64,000 nucleotides of DNA. Source: Flavobacteriales bacterium (GTDB lineage: Bacteria; Bacteroidota; Bacteroidia; Flavobacteriales_F; PHOS-HE28). The stretch lies in assembly GCA_020635695.1 (NCBI GenBank), contig JACJZH010000007.1, positions 1-64,000 on the forward strand, read 5' to 3'. Below the pieces are notes generated by a model. It was given only the letters and a program-made list of their open reading frames with translations, made no database searches and was not told where the DNA came from. This document shows positions 8,597 through 18,253 of the stretch, in pieces. How positions within the stretch are numbered: the first letter of the stretch is position 1; each line of letters starts with the position of its first letter. The translations under genes and the position numbers were made by a program.

Positions 8597-10279
8597 ATCT
8601 CGCCGGCGAGCGCTTCGGACACGTTGATCAGGTGGTCGCCCACCTTCTCGCAGCTGGAGAAGAGGTCGCTGTAGATCAGTCCGCTCTTCACGTTGTAGCT
8701 GCCGGTCTCCACGCTCTTCAGGTGGGCGCGCCGGAGCTTGTCCCGCCGGCGGTTGATGCGCTGTTCCACCTCCACGGCAGCGTCCAGGGAGAGCTTCTCC
8801 GCGTCGCCGTCCAGGTTCCGCAGCATCACGGCGAAGGCCTCGTCCAGCAGGTCCATCATGCCCAGCAGGTTCTCGCGCTGTTCGGGGCTGAACCAGAGCC
8901 GGTCGGCCATCTTGCGTTCCAGCTGCTTGCTCATCTGGAAGAAGATGTCACCCACGCGCTCCAGGTCGCCGATGATGGCCAGCAGCCCGCGGATGCGCGC
9001 GCTCACCTCCTCGTTGCGCGCCTCGGTGGCCGTCTTGGTCAGGTAGGCGCCCACCTCCACCTCGATGCGGTCGGTGATCTCCTCGTACTTCTTCAGCTTG
9101 TCCAGCAGCATGTTGCGCTGACCGGCATCGGTCTGCACCAGCAGGTTGCGCAGGTAGCCGAGCATCTTGTGGGTGATGCGGCCGAACTTGGCGATCTCCT
9201 TGCGCGCCTCGAGCAGCGAGACCTCCGGACTGAGCGGGATGTCGGTGTCGATGTATTCCAGTCGGAACTCCTCGTCGGCCTTCTCGCGGCTGGGCACCAT
9301 CCAGGTGACCACCTTCACCAGGAAGGGGATGAAGCCGATGAAGAGCAGGGTGTTCGCCAGGTTGAAGCCGATGTGCAGGTAGGTGAGCGCCCACTTCACG
9401 GCGGCGGGATCATCGTACGGGGAAGCACCGGTGGTGCGGGTCACGATGCCGTCCAGCAGGCCCAGCACCGGGTGGAAGAGCAGCAGCATCCACGCCACGC
9501 CGAAGACGTTGAAGACCAGGTGCGAGCGGGCCGCCCGCTTGGCCCAGACGTTGCCCACCAGCGAGGCGATGTTGGCGGTGATGGTGGTGCCGATGTTCTC
9601 GCCCAGCACGATGGCCGCGGCCATGTCGTAGCCGATGGTGCCCTTTTCGCACAGGACCAGCGTGAGCGCCATGGCCGCGCTGGAGCTCTGCACCACCACG
9701 GTGAGGAAGATGCCGATGATGACGAACAGGACCACCGACAGCAGGCCCATGTCGCCCATGCCGCCCAGGAACGCCAGCGCTTCGGGCGAGGGCGGGGGGC
9801 ACCGCGAACTTCAGGTAGTCGAGGCCCAGGAACAGCAGCCCGAAGCCGATGAGGAACTCCGAGAAGGCCTTCGCGCGCGCGTTGCGCATGAACAGCAGGG
9901 GGAAGGCCAGTCCGATGATGGGCACCGAGAGGTCGGCGATGCGGAACTCGGCCGCCACCGAGGCGCTGATCAGCACCATCTTCACCGTGGTGCCGATGTT
10001 GGCGCCCATGATGGTGCTGATGGCCTGGCGCAGGTTCAGCAGGCCGGCGTTCACGAAGCTCACCACCATCACCGTGGTGGCCGAGGAGCTCTGCACGATG
10101 GCCGTGGCGCTGAAGCCGGTGAACACGCCCAGGAAGCGGTTGCGCGTCATGGCCTTCAGCGCATCCTGCATGCGGCCGCCGGCCACCTTCTGGAGGCCCT
10201 CGCTCATGACCTTCATCCCGTAGATGAAGAGCCCGAGCGAGCCCACGAGCATCAGGAATTCGACGATACCGAATCGCAT
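8593..10279 (-). CDS. Na+/phosphate cotransporter family protein with C-terminal PhoU domain (one frameshift)
   Basis: An inner-membrane transporter of the Na/Pi-cotransporter (NptA/YjbB-like) family. Two inverted half-repeats carry the diagnostic QSSSATT and QSSSAAM motifs plus GANIGTT and GENIGTT. The C-terminal 200 residues are helical and PhoU-like (KIAKFGRITHKMLGYL-type helices, then ARIRGLLAIIGDLERVGD). The frame breaks at the six-G run 9794-9799. With five Gs the protein reads FAVPPPSPEALAFLGGMGDM, continuous with the second half. The start at 10279 (MRFGIVEFLMLVG) is divergent from the PhoR-like kinase 128 bases away, which suggests a link to phosphate sensing; that link is inference. 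Confidence 0.88.
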
Positions 10280-10394
10280 GGCAGCGGAACGACCGGCAAA
10301 GGTCCGTGAAAAGCGGCCACCGGCCAAGTGCCGCCCTCGTTGTTAACCCCGCGTTAATTCGGCGTTCCATCCGGACCGGCGCACCAGGCCCGGC

Positions 10395-10402
10395 TATCTT
10401 TG
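10395..10402 (+). promoter_or_regulatory. -7 promoter box TATCTTTG
   Basis: A TAnnTTTG box only 5 bases before the histidine kinase ATG at 10408, implying a leaderless or near-leaderless message. Confidence 0.6.
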
Positions 10403-10407
10403 GCCGG

Positions 10408-11448
10408 ATGGCCAGCCCGGTGAAGAGCCCGCGTGGGATCGCCCTGCTGGTGTCCGGGGTGCTTGCCGTGGTGGTGGGCGTGTTGGGCGCCTTCCTCGGC
10501 CTGCCCAGCGGCCTGCCGGTCTGGGTGCCCTTGGTGCTCTCGGCCGCCGCGTTCGCCGCCAGCTATTTCGTGGTGAACTATGCCATCGAACGGTTCATCC
10601 ACGACCGCATCCGGTTGATCTATCGCACGGTGCATGACCTGAAGACGGGCAAGAGCACCGCGCCCGAACTGGACATGGGCACCGACGTGCTGGGCCAGGT
10701 GAACACCGATGTGCTGGACTGGGCCACCGCCCGCCGCAGCGAGATCCGTGAGCTGCGCGAGCGGGAGAAGTTCCGCCGCGAGTTCATCGGCAACGTGGCC
10801 CATGAGCTGAAGACGCCCATCTTCAACATCCAGGGCTATATCCTCACCCTGCTCGAGGGTGGTCTGGAGGACGACAAGGTGAACCTGGACTTCCTGGAAC
10901 GGGCCTCCCGCGGGGTGGACCGGCTGACCAAGATCGTGGAGGACCTGGACATGATCTCCAAGCTGGAGAGCGGGGTCATGGAGATGAGCATCGACCGGAT
11001 GGACCTGACCGAACTGGTGCACGAGGTGTTCCAGGGCATGGAGATGCGGGCCAGGGAACGGGGTGTGACCCTGCGTACGCCCCTGAAGGACCCCGTGTGG
11101 GTGATGGCCGACCACGACCGTCTGAGCCAGGTGCTGTACAACCTGCTGGCCAACGCCTGCAACTACGGCCGGGAAGGCGGTTTCACCGAGGTGCGCACCT
11201 TCGACATGGACGACCAGGTGCTGGTGGAGGTGGTGGACGACGGCATCGGCATCAGCCGGGAGCACCTGCCCCGGTTGTTCGAACGCTTCTACCGCGTGGG
11301 CAAGAGCCGTTCCCGGCACGAGGGGGGCTCCGGACTCGGTCTGGCGATCGTGAAGCACATCATCGATGCGCACGGCCAGTCCATCACGGTGAAGAGCAGC
11401 GAGGGCGAGGGCACCACCTTCGCCTTCACCTTGCAGAAAGCCCGCTGA
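10408..11448 (+). CDS. PhoR-like sensor histidine kinase
   Basis: A 346-residue membrane histidine kinase. Two membrane helices (about 11-30 and 36-56) have almost no periplasmic loop between them. The HisKA phospho-acceptor is His132 in NVAHELKTPIFN. The ATPase has the N box NLLANACNY, the G1 box DDGIGI, FERFYRV, and GGSGLGLAIVKHI. The architecture matches PhoR/YycG-like kinases. No response regulator lies beside it; the nearest is at 48.4 kb. The Na/Pi transporter with a PhoU domain is divergent, so phosphate is a plausible but unproven signal. The last 23 bases overlap the convergent FG-GAP gene. Confidence 0.92.
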   Translation: MASPVKSPRGIALLVSGVLAVVVGVLGAFLGLPSGLPVWVPLVLSAAAFAASYFVVNYAIERFIHDRIRLIYRTVHDLKTGKSTAPELDMGTDVLGQVNTDVLDWATARRSEIRELREREKFRREFIGNVAHELKTPIFNIQGYILTLLEGGLEDDKVNLDFLERASRGVDRLTKIVEDLDMISKLESGVMEMSIDRMDLTELVHEVFQGMEMRARERGVTLRTPLKDPVWVMADHDRLSQVLYNLLANACNYGREGGFTEVRTFDMDDQVLVEVVDDGIGISREHLPRLFERFYRVGKSRSRHEGGSGLGLAIVKHIIDAHGQSITVKSSEGEGTTFAFTLQKAR

Positions 11449-14400
11449 TCGGGCGTGGTGCCCGGAACACCTGCAACGGACCGCTGTTGTTCGCCACCAC
11501 CAGCCAGGTGCCACCCGCATCGGAAAGCCTGACCAGGTCCCTGACGTTCCCATTGGCGAAGAAGCCCGAGCGGTCCACGGGCATGGCGGAGAAGGCGCCG
11601 CGACCGTCACCCAGCAGGACCAGTCCCGTGCCGGCGTCGTAGCGGACGGTCTCCACTTCCGCCCCCCAGTTGTTCCCGGCCACGATCAGGTCCACCTTCC
11701 CGTCACCGTTCACGTCAGCCGGCACGATGGCATTGATCGGAGCCGCCTGGGCGAGGTTGGGCAGGTCAACGGCCCGGAAACCTTCGGCCCCCTCGTTCAG
11801 GAACACGCTGCTGCGCATGTGCCTTGCCGTCAGGTGGAGCGCCTTGTCAAGGTCCTCCCGGGTGTAGATGGCCGGCAGGTCGGCATGGGCGAACTCCTTG
11901 TAGGTGGGGAAACGGTCCAGGATCATCGGGCACTGTTGCGAGGAACACTCCCGGCCGCGGACAGGCAACACCGTTCCATCCTTCTCCTTGGCCAGGACGA
12001 TGTCCGACCGGCCGTTGTCATCGAAATCCGCCCAGTACACATGGAGTGGATGCTCCTGGTCCGCGTGGAACTTGCTGTTCCACCCGAGGTTCCCGGCGAT
12101 CAGGTCCTGGTCGCCGTCGCCGTCCAGGTCCTCGATCTCCAGGGCCGACCACCATCCCGTGTACCGATCGAGCCCCAGCGCTGCCGATCGATCGGTGAAG
12201 CGGCCACCTTCGTTCATGAACACGGTGGGGTGCATCCATTCGCCCACGAGCACCAGGTCCGGGTCGCCATCCTGGTCCAGGTCCGCGAAGCGTACCGAGC
12301 TCACCATGCCCGGGCCGAGGGCCTCGGGTGCGAGTTCCTGGGTGGCATCGGTGAAGTGGCCCGAACCGTCGTTCACCAGCAGGTAGCTGCGCGGTGCGAA
12401 GGGGTAGTGTGCAGGGGTCTGTCTCCCGCCGATGTAGAGGTCCAGGTCGCCATCACCATCGATGTCCGCCGCATCGGCGCGCATGGCGCTGGTGATCAGC
12501 TTGGGAAGGGCGTCCGGGCGTTCGGAGAACCCTCCGCGGCCATCGTTCACGTAGATCCGCTGTTCGAAACGCGGATCGCGGATGTCATGCTCGTTCGACC
12601 CGGCGAGCAGGAGCAGGTCCGGGTCCCCGTCCTGGTCGGCGTCGAAGAAGAGCGCACCGACATGTTCCTGGTCCGCATGCGCCTGCCAGGGCTGGGAGGT
12701 GGCGGCCCGGAACCGGCCATCCGCCTGCCCGATCCACAGCCTGCAGGATGAGCCGTGCGAGGCGGTGACGAACAGGTCCGCCCTTCCGTCGCCGTTCACA
12801 TCGGAGGTGGCCAGCTGGGGGGCGAGCTCGCTCATCTTGTGGGGAAGCAGCACCTCCAATCGGAAATCGTCATAGGGATCTTCCTCGTGCACATGGTGCA
12901 GGCCGATCGTTGCCGGGTCCGTATCGCGGAACAGGGGCGGGGGCGGGGGAGGTGGAGCGGTGTAGGGCACGGCGCTACGCTGGTCCACCACGAGCGTGGT
13001 GTCCACCGTCGGGGAGGTGAGGCGCGTGGTGCCCAGGGCCCCGCGGCCGGGCCAGTCCACGATCACTTCCTCCACGCGGTCGTCGGAACCCAACCCGAAA
13101 TGGAGCACGGGTTCCACACAGCCCTGGTATCCGCGTACCGGGCTCAACTCCTGGTACTGCTCACCGCTCTTCGTCCTGACCGTGACCTGCGCGCCCCAGG
13201 CGGTCCGTCCGTCCACGGGTCGCAGCCGTACACGCAGGTGGTGGTTGCCCAGGCGGTCCGCATGGTTCTCATGGATGCCGGCAGGCTCGTCCAGGTTGTT
13301 CACCACCAGGTCCAGGTCGCCATCGCCGTCCAGATCGGCATAAGCGGCCCCGTTGCTGTTCACCGGTGAGCCGAGCCCCCAGTCCTGTGACGCATCGGTG
13401 AAGGTGAGGTCTCCCCGGTTCCGGAAGGCACGATTGCCGATGCGTGTGCTGGGTACCAGATCGAGGCTCCTGTAGAAGGCCTGCCCGGAACGCAGACTGT
13501 CGTACACCTCGCGCTGGTAGTCGTTGTCGCGGATGTCGTGCTTGAAACCGTTGGTGACGAAGAGGTCCTTGTGGCCATCATTGTCCAGGTCGGCGAACAG
13601 GGGTGCCCAGCTCCAGTCCGTGCGCGCCACGCCGGCAAGCTGCGCGATCTCGCTGAAGGTGCCGTTCCCGTTGTTGCGCTGCAGGGTGTTCACCATGTAC
13701 TGGAAGAAATAGCCGCCGCGGACCAGCGACCAGAACTTGTCGGGTGCCATCCCGCTCATGTTCATCTTGCTGCGCACGTGGTCGTCCGCCGTCATGTCCA
13801 GCACCATGATGTCCGGAAGGCCGTCATTGTCCTGGTCGGCCACATCACAGCCCATGCTGAAGTTGCTGACATGGCGGGTCCTGCGCTGCAGTTCCTCGCT
13901 GAAGGTGCCGTCACCACGGGCCATGTACATCAGGTCGGGCACGTCGAAGTCGTTGGCCACGTAGATGTCCTGTCTTCCGTCCCGGTCCAGGTCGGCCGCG
14001 CAGACACCCAGCCCGAAGGCATAGTTCTGTACGCCGGCCTCGTAGGTGATGTCCGTGAAGTGCCCGCCATCATTGCGGTACAGGCGGTCCGTCGGGGCTT
14101 CGCGCCGCATCACGGCGTCCAGCACACTGAAGTTGCTTTCACCACGGATCCGGTCCGCCGGATGCACGAGCAGGTACATGTCCAGGTCCCCATCGTCGTC
14201 CACGTCCAGGAAGGTGGCCTGGGTGGCATGGCTGGTGTCGGCCAGCCCGAGCTCCTCCGCCGCCTCGCGGAATTGCCAATCGCCCTGGTTCAGGTAGAGC
14301 AGGTCGCGTGTTCTCCGCGGGTCCTTGGTCGGACCGCCCCGGCACACATGGATGTCGAGCAGGCCGTCGCCGTTCACGTCGGCCATGGCCACGCCGGTGG

Positions 14401-14773
14401 ACCAGCCTGGTGGGGATGTGTCCAGCGCGGTTCCGGTCACATCCTCGAACCGCATGCCGCCCAGGTTCCGGTACAGCCGGTCCGGCACTTGATTGCCGCT
14501 CAGGTAGATGTCGGGGAGCCCGTCACCGTCCAGGTCGCCGAGTGCCACACCACCGCCGTTGTAGGCATAGATGTAGGTGAAGTAGTTCACTTCCGGGCTC
14601 TCCGTGATGGTGTTCGCGAAGTCGACGCCGGAATGGGCTGCGGGCACCTGCGTGAACAGGGGAGCCTGGGAGGGAAGTGCCGTCCGATCGACGGACCCGC
14701 CCGGGTCGCCGGCACAGGAGGCGATCAGCAGGCACAGGCCGAAGGCCCACCTGCCGGATGGATCGGGAGCCAT
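11426..14773 (-). CDS. FG-GAP/VCBS repeat lipoprotein with ASPIC/UnbV domain (copy 2)
   Basis: A 1115-residue surface lipoprotein. The signal peptide ends in LLIASCAGD, with Cys near residue 20. Many FG-GAP/VCBS motifs of the type DxNGDGLPDIY or DLDGDGDLDL are spread along the chain; these are calcium-binding beta-propeller blades. An ASPIC/UnbV module sits around residues 520-590 (WGAQVTVRTKSGEQYQELSP, GYQGCVEPVLHFGLG, VIVDWPGRG). The domain order matches the CRTAC1-like VCBS proteins that are abundant in Bacteroidota. It is a close paralogue of the gene just upstream, with only 20 bases between them, so the pair is probably one transcript. Function unknown; carbohydrate or matrix binding is likely. 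Confidence 0.9.
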   Translation of the reverse strand: MAPDPSGRWAFGLCLLIASCAGDPGGSVDRTALPSQAPLFTQVPAAHSGVDFANTITESPEVNYFTYIYAYNGGGVALGDLDGDGLPDIYLSGNQVPDRLYRNLGGMRFEDVTGTALDTSPPGWSTGVAMADVNGDGLLDIHVCRGGPTKDPRRTRDLLYLNQGDWQFREAAEELGLADTSHATQATFLDVDDDGDLDMYLLVHPADRIRGESNFSVLDAVMRREAPTDRLYRNDGGHFTDITYEAGVQNYAFGLGVCAADLDRDGRQDIYVANDFDVPDLMYMARGDGTFSEELQRRTRHVSNFSMGCDVADQDNDGLPDIMVLDMTADDHVRSKMNMSGMAPDKFWSLVRGGYFFQYMVNTLQRNNGNGTFSEIAQLAGVARTDWSWAPLFADLDNDGHKDLFVTNGFKHDIRDNDYQREVYDSLRSGQAFYRSLDLVPSTRIGNRAFRNRGDLTFTDASQDWGLGSPVNSNGAAYADLDGDGDLDLVVNNLDEPAGIHENHADRLGNHHLRVRLRPVDGRTAWGAQVTVRTKSGEQYQELSPVRGYQGCVEPVLHFGLGSDDRVEEVIVDWPGRGALGTTRLTSPTVDTTLVVDQRSAVPYTAPPPPPPPLFRDTDPATIGLHHVHEEDPYDDFRLEVLLPHKMSELAPQLATSDVNGDGRADLFVTASHGSSCRLWIGQADGRFRAATSQPWQAHADQEHVGALFFDADQDGDPDLLLLAGSNEHDIRDPRFEQRIYVNDGRGGFSERPDALPKLITSAMRADAADIDGDGDLDLYIGGRQTPAHYPFAPRSYLLVNDGSGHFTDATQELAPEALGPGMVSSVRFADLDQDGDPDLVLVGEWMHPTVFMNEGGRFTDRSAALGLDRYTGWWSALEIEDLDGDGDQDLIAGNLGWNSKFHADQEHPLHVYWADFDDNGRSDIVLAKEKDGTVLPVRGRECSSQQCPMILDRFPTYKEFAHADLPAIYTREDLDKALHLTARHMRSSVFLNEGAEGFRAVDLPNLAQAAPINAIVPADVNGDGKVDLIVAGNNWGAEVETVRYDAGTGLVLLGDGRGAFSAMPVDRSGFFANGNVRDLVRLSDAGGTWLVVANNSGPLQVFRAPRPISGLSAR

Positions 14774-14793
14774 GCCACGAAATTACTCCGCGA

Positions 14794-17700
14794 TCAACGG
14801 GCGCTCAGCAGGGAACGCACCTCCTCCGGGCGGAACACCTGGAGCGGGGCGTTGTTGTTGGCGACCACCACGGCAGGCGTTCCTGCCGTGCCCAGGGGCA
14901 GCAGGAGAACATCCTTCGCGTTGTTCCAGGCGAAGATCCCACTGTTCCGGGTGGCGACCGGCTTGAAACCGCCCTGGCCATCTCCGAGCAGCAGCATGCC
15001 CACGCCGCCATCGTAACGGATCGTCTCCACTTCAGCACCCCAATGGTTGCCGGCGATGACGAGGTCCGGATGACCGTCGCCGTTCCAATCCGCCACGGCA
15101 GTGCCCATGATGGGTGACCGCTGGGCCTCCATGGGCAGTTCCCTGGCCCGCCAGCGCCCATTCCCCTCGTTGATGAGCACACAGCTCGTCATGTGCCGGG
15201 CCTGCAGGTGCAGGGCTTCCCCGAGCTTCTCCTGGCCATAGATGGAACCGAGATCGGCGTTCGCGAACGCATCATAGGTCGCGAACCGGTCCAGGATCAT
15301 GGGACATTGCTGCGAGGAGCATTCGCGGCCCCGAACGGGCACCAGCTCTCCCTTGTGGTCCTTGGCCAGCACGATGTCCCCTCTGCCATTGCCATCGAAG
15401 TCGTTCCAGAACAAATGGACCGGGTGGTCCGGGGTGCCATGGAACTTGGAGTTCCAGCCGATGTTGCCACAGACCAGGTCCAGGTCTCCATCGCTGTCCA
15501 GATCGGCAGGCTCCAGGGAGAACCACCAACCTTCGGTATCGGAGAGGCCCATGGTGCCTGTTCCGTTGGTGAAGCGCCCGCCTTCGTTCACGAAGCATGT
15601 CAGGGGCATCCATTCACCGACCAGGAACAGGTCCGGGTCGCCATCCGAGTCGTGGTCCAGGAACGCGAGATCGGTCACCATGCCGGGGCTCGCCAGGTCG
15701 GGTGCGAGTTCATCGGTGGCATCCGCGAACCTGCCGCTGCCATCGTTCAGCAGCAGGTAACTGCGCGGGGCACGCGGGTACTGTCCGGGCACGACGCGCC
15801 CGCCCACGAACAGGTCCAGGTCGCCGTCACCGTCCACGTCCGCCGCCGCAGCGCGCATCGCGCTGGTCTGGAGCATGGGCAGGGCCTCGTCGCTGTGCTG
15901 GTACCGGCCCCCTCCCTGGTTCACGTACAGGCGGCTCTTGTACTGATCAGGGGTCAGGTCCACTTCATTGCTTCCACTGGCCACGAACAGATCGGGGTCC
16001 CCATCTCCGTCGGCATCGAAGAACAAGGCACCCAGGTCCTCCCGGTCGGCATGCGAGCTCCACGGTTGCGAAGAAGCCTTGCGGAAGGTCCCGTTCGGGA
16101 GTTGGGTGAAGAGCGTACCGGACTGGCCGCGGGCCCCGCCGACGAACAGGTCCGCGAGCCCGTCCCCGTTCACGTCCGCCGTAGCCATCAGGGGGCCGTT
16201 CTCGGACTGTTTGTGCGGCAGCAGCACCTCGTGGGCGAAATCATTGTAGGTGTTCTCCACATGCCGGTGGCCAAGGCCCACCTGATCGGCCACGGAGGCG
16301 AAGAGTTCCGGCGCCTTCGGGGTAGGACCGGGGCGGCGTGCCGTCGAGCGGTCCACTTGAACGGTTCCTGAAGAAACACCGGATAGCTCCGACACCATCC
16401 CATCAGGCCATTCCACGCGAAGGTCCGCACCGGCCTGTTCTCCGACCCCGAAGTGCAGGACGGGCTCCACGCTGCTCTGGTACCCGCGCGTGGGCATCAG
16501 TTCCTGATACTGTGTGTTCCCGTCGGGCGTGGTAAGATGTACCCGGGCGCCATACGCGAGCGCTCCTTCACGTCCTTCCAACAGGACCCGGATGGACCGG
16601 CCCAGGCCACGATCCGATGCCTGGTTCTCATACACCTCGGCGGTCACGTCCATGTTGTTGATCACCAGGTCCAGGTCCCCGTCGCCATCCAGGTCGCCGT
16701 AGGCGGCTCCATTGCTGTTCACCGAGTTCTTGAACCCCCAGTCCACCGATACGTTCTCGAAGCGCAGGTCCCCTTTGTTGCGGTACAGGTAATTGCGGAC
16801 GCGATTCGCCGGAACGAGGGAAAAGACCCGCTCGAACGTCATGTTGGTCGGGTCCTGCGCCAGTTCCTTGGTGGCCCGCATGAAGTCGTTGTCGCGCATG
16901 TCGCGCTTGTAGCCGTTGGTCACGAGCAGGTCCTTCCAGCCGTCGTTGTCCAGGTCGGCCAGCAGGGGCGACCAGCTCCAATCCGTCTTGCTCATGCCTG
17001 CGAGCTGGCCCACATCGCTGAACGTGCCGTTGCCATTGTTCAGCTGCAGGGTGTTGAACATGTACTGGAGATGATACCCGGCCTGTACGACCTTCCAGAA
17101 CCGGTCGGTGCTCATCCCGCTCATGTTCTTCTTGGAGCGCACATGGTCCTCGCTCACCATGTCCACCACCACGATGTCGGGTAGGGCATCGTTGTTGTAA
17201 TCGGCCACATCGCAGCCCATGCCGAAGTTGGAGATGTGCCGTGTACGCTCCAGGATCTCGTCACGGAACGTGCCGTCGCCCTGGTTCAGGTACATGAAGT
17301 CCCGCTCGATGTAGTCATTGCTCACATAGATGTCGGGCCATCCATTGCCGTCCAGGTCGCTGATCGCCACGCCCAGGCCGTAGCCCATGTTCCAGATGCC
17401 CGCCTCGGCGGTGATGTCGGTGAACCGGTCTCCGTCATTCCGATAGAGCCTGTCGGAAGGAGAAACACGCTTCTCCACCATCTGCTGGATCTCGATGTTG
17501 CTGTACTGCCGTTTCTTCTGCAGCGGGGTATTGATCACGAACAGGTCCAGGTCCCCGTCCTTGTCCATGTCGAAGAACGCGGCCTGCGTGCTCCGCGTCG
17601 TGTCCGCCACGCCCCATGCCTGGGCCACCTCCTTGAACGTAAGGTCACCGTTGTTCAAGTAGAGCAGGTTGGTGCGTTGTTCCGGCTCGTCGTACCAACC

Positions 17701-18153
17701 GGCACGACACACGTAGATATCCAGCAGACCATCGTTGTTCACATCGGCCATGGTCACCCCCGAATGCCAACCATCCTGCCCTCCAGGAATGGCGGTCTCC
17801 GTGATATCCTCGAACTGCATGTCCCCTTTGTTCAGGTACAGGCGGTCGGGTACGAGATTGCCGGTGAAGTAGATGTCCGGGAGGCCGTCTCCGTTGATAT
17901 CCCCTACGGCGACGCCACCGCCGTTGTACATGTACTCGTACACGTAATAGTTCTGTTGCTGATTCTCATTGATCGCGTTCTTGAACGTGATGCCACTGCT
18001 GGCCGGGTCCAATGAGACGAACAGCGGTTCCGGGTCGTCAGGGGCCGACCTATTCGCGGCAACATCGGGTTCCTGACCTGCCCCGGAGCAGGCCTGTAGC
18101 AGGAGCAGCGTGAAGGAGGGAGCCACCATGACGGGGCGCAACGTGGGGACCAT
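14794..18153 (-). CDS. FG-GAP/VCBS repeat lipoprotein with ASPIC/UnbV domain (copy 1)
   Basis: A 1119-residue paralogue of the following gene, with the same order: lipobox LLLLQACSG, FG-GAP blades such as GDINGDGLPDIYFTGN, an ASPIC/UnbV segment (YQELMPTRGYQSSVEPVLHFG), then more blades (GRECSSQQCPMILDRF is shared almost verbatim with the sister). Both proteins end in LSAR. The start at 18153 gives a 21-residue leader before the Cys; the ATG at 18129 would give a very short one and is less likely. A TATCTTCT element near 18186-18193 on this strand might be the promoter, but the match is weak. Likely displayed on the outer membrane; ligand unknown. Confidence 0.9.
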   Translation of the reverse strand: MVPTLRPVMVAPSFTLLLLQACSGAGQEPDVAANRSAPDDPEPLFVSLDPASSGITFKNAINENQQQNYYVYEYMYNGGGVAVGDINGDGLPDIYFTGNLVPDRLYLNKGDMQFEDITETAIPGGQDGWHSGVTMADVNNDGLLDIYVCRAGWYDEPEQRTNLLYLNNGDLTFKEVAQAWGVADTTRSTQAAFFDMDKDGDLDLFVINTPLQKKRQYSNIEIQQMVEKRVSPSDRLYRNDGDRFTDITAEAGIWNMGYGLGVAISDLDGNGWPDIYVSNDYIERDFMYLNQGDGTFRDEILERTRHISNFGMGCDVADYNNDALPDIVVVDMVSEDHVRSKKNMSGMSTDRFWKVVQAGYHLQYMFNTLQLNNGNGTFSDVGQLAGMSKTDWSWSPLLADLDNDGWKDLLVTNGYKRDMRDNDFMRATKELAQDPTNMTFERVFSLVPANRVRNYLYRNKGDLRFENVSVDWGFKNSVNSNGAAYGDLDGDGDLDLVINNMDVTAEVYENQASDRGLGRSIRVLLEGREGALAYGARVHLTTPDGNTQYQELMPTRGYQSSVEPVLHFGVGEQAGADLRVEWPDGMVSELSGVSSGTVQVDRSTARRPGPTPKAPELFASVADQVGLGHRHVENTYNDFAHEVLLPHKQSENGPLMATADVNGDGLADLFVGGARGQSGTLFTQLPNGTFRKASSQPWSSHADREDLGALFFDADGDGDPDLFVASGSNEVDLTPDQYKSRLYVNQGGGRYQHSDEALPMLQTSAMRAAAADVDGDGDLDLFVGGRVVPGQYPRAPRSYLLLNDGSGRFADATDELAPDLASPGMVTDLAFLDHDSDGDPDLFLVGEWMPLTCFVNEGGRFTNGTGTMGLSDTEGWWFSLEPADLDSDGDLDLVCGNIGWNSKFHGTPDHPVHLFWNDFDGNGRGDIVLAKDHKGELVPVRGRECSSQQCPMILDRFATYDAFANADLGSIYGQEKLGEALHLQARHMTSCVLINEGNGRWRARELPMEAQRSPIMGTAVADWNGDGHPDLVIAGNHWGAEVETIRYDGGVGMLLLGDGQGGFKPVATRNSGIFAWNNAKDVLLLPLGTAGTPAVVVANNNAPLQVFRPEEVRSLLSAR

Positions 18154-18253
18154 AATGGGAGGTTTCAGCGGTCATGAGCCGAAAAAGAAGATAGGTTCCT
18201 TCCTTGGGTTCCCACCAAGATAGAGCGTGGTGACTGCTCCGACCAAATCGGGG

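Noticed and set aside
8086..9852. Long plus-strand open frame opposite the Na/Pi transporter
   Set aside because: It is antisense to a strong family match and is rich in His, Gln, Glu and Val repeats, typical of shadow frames in GC-rich DNA.
12989..14520. Possible plus-strand genes inside the FG-GAP region
   Set aside because: They are complements of propeller repeats and show no family features.
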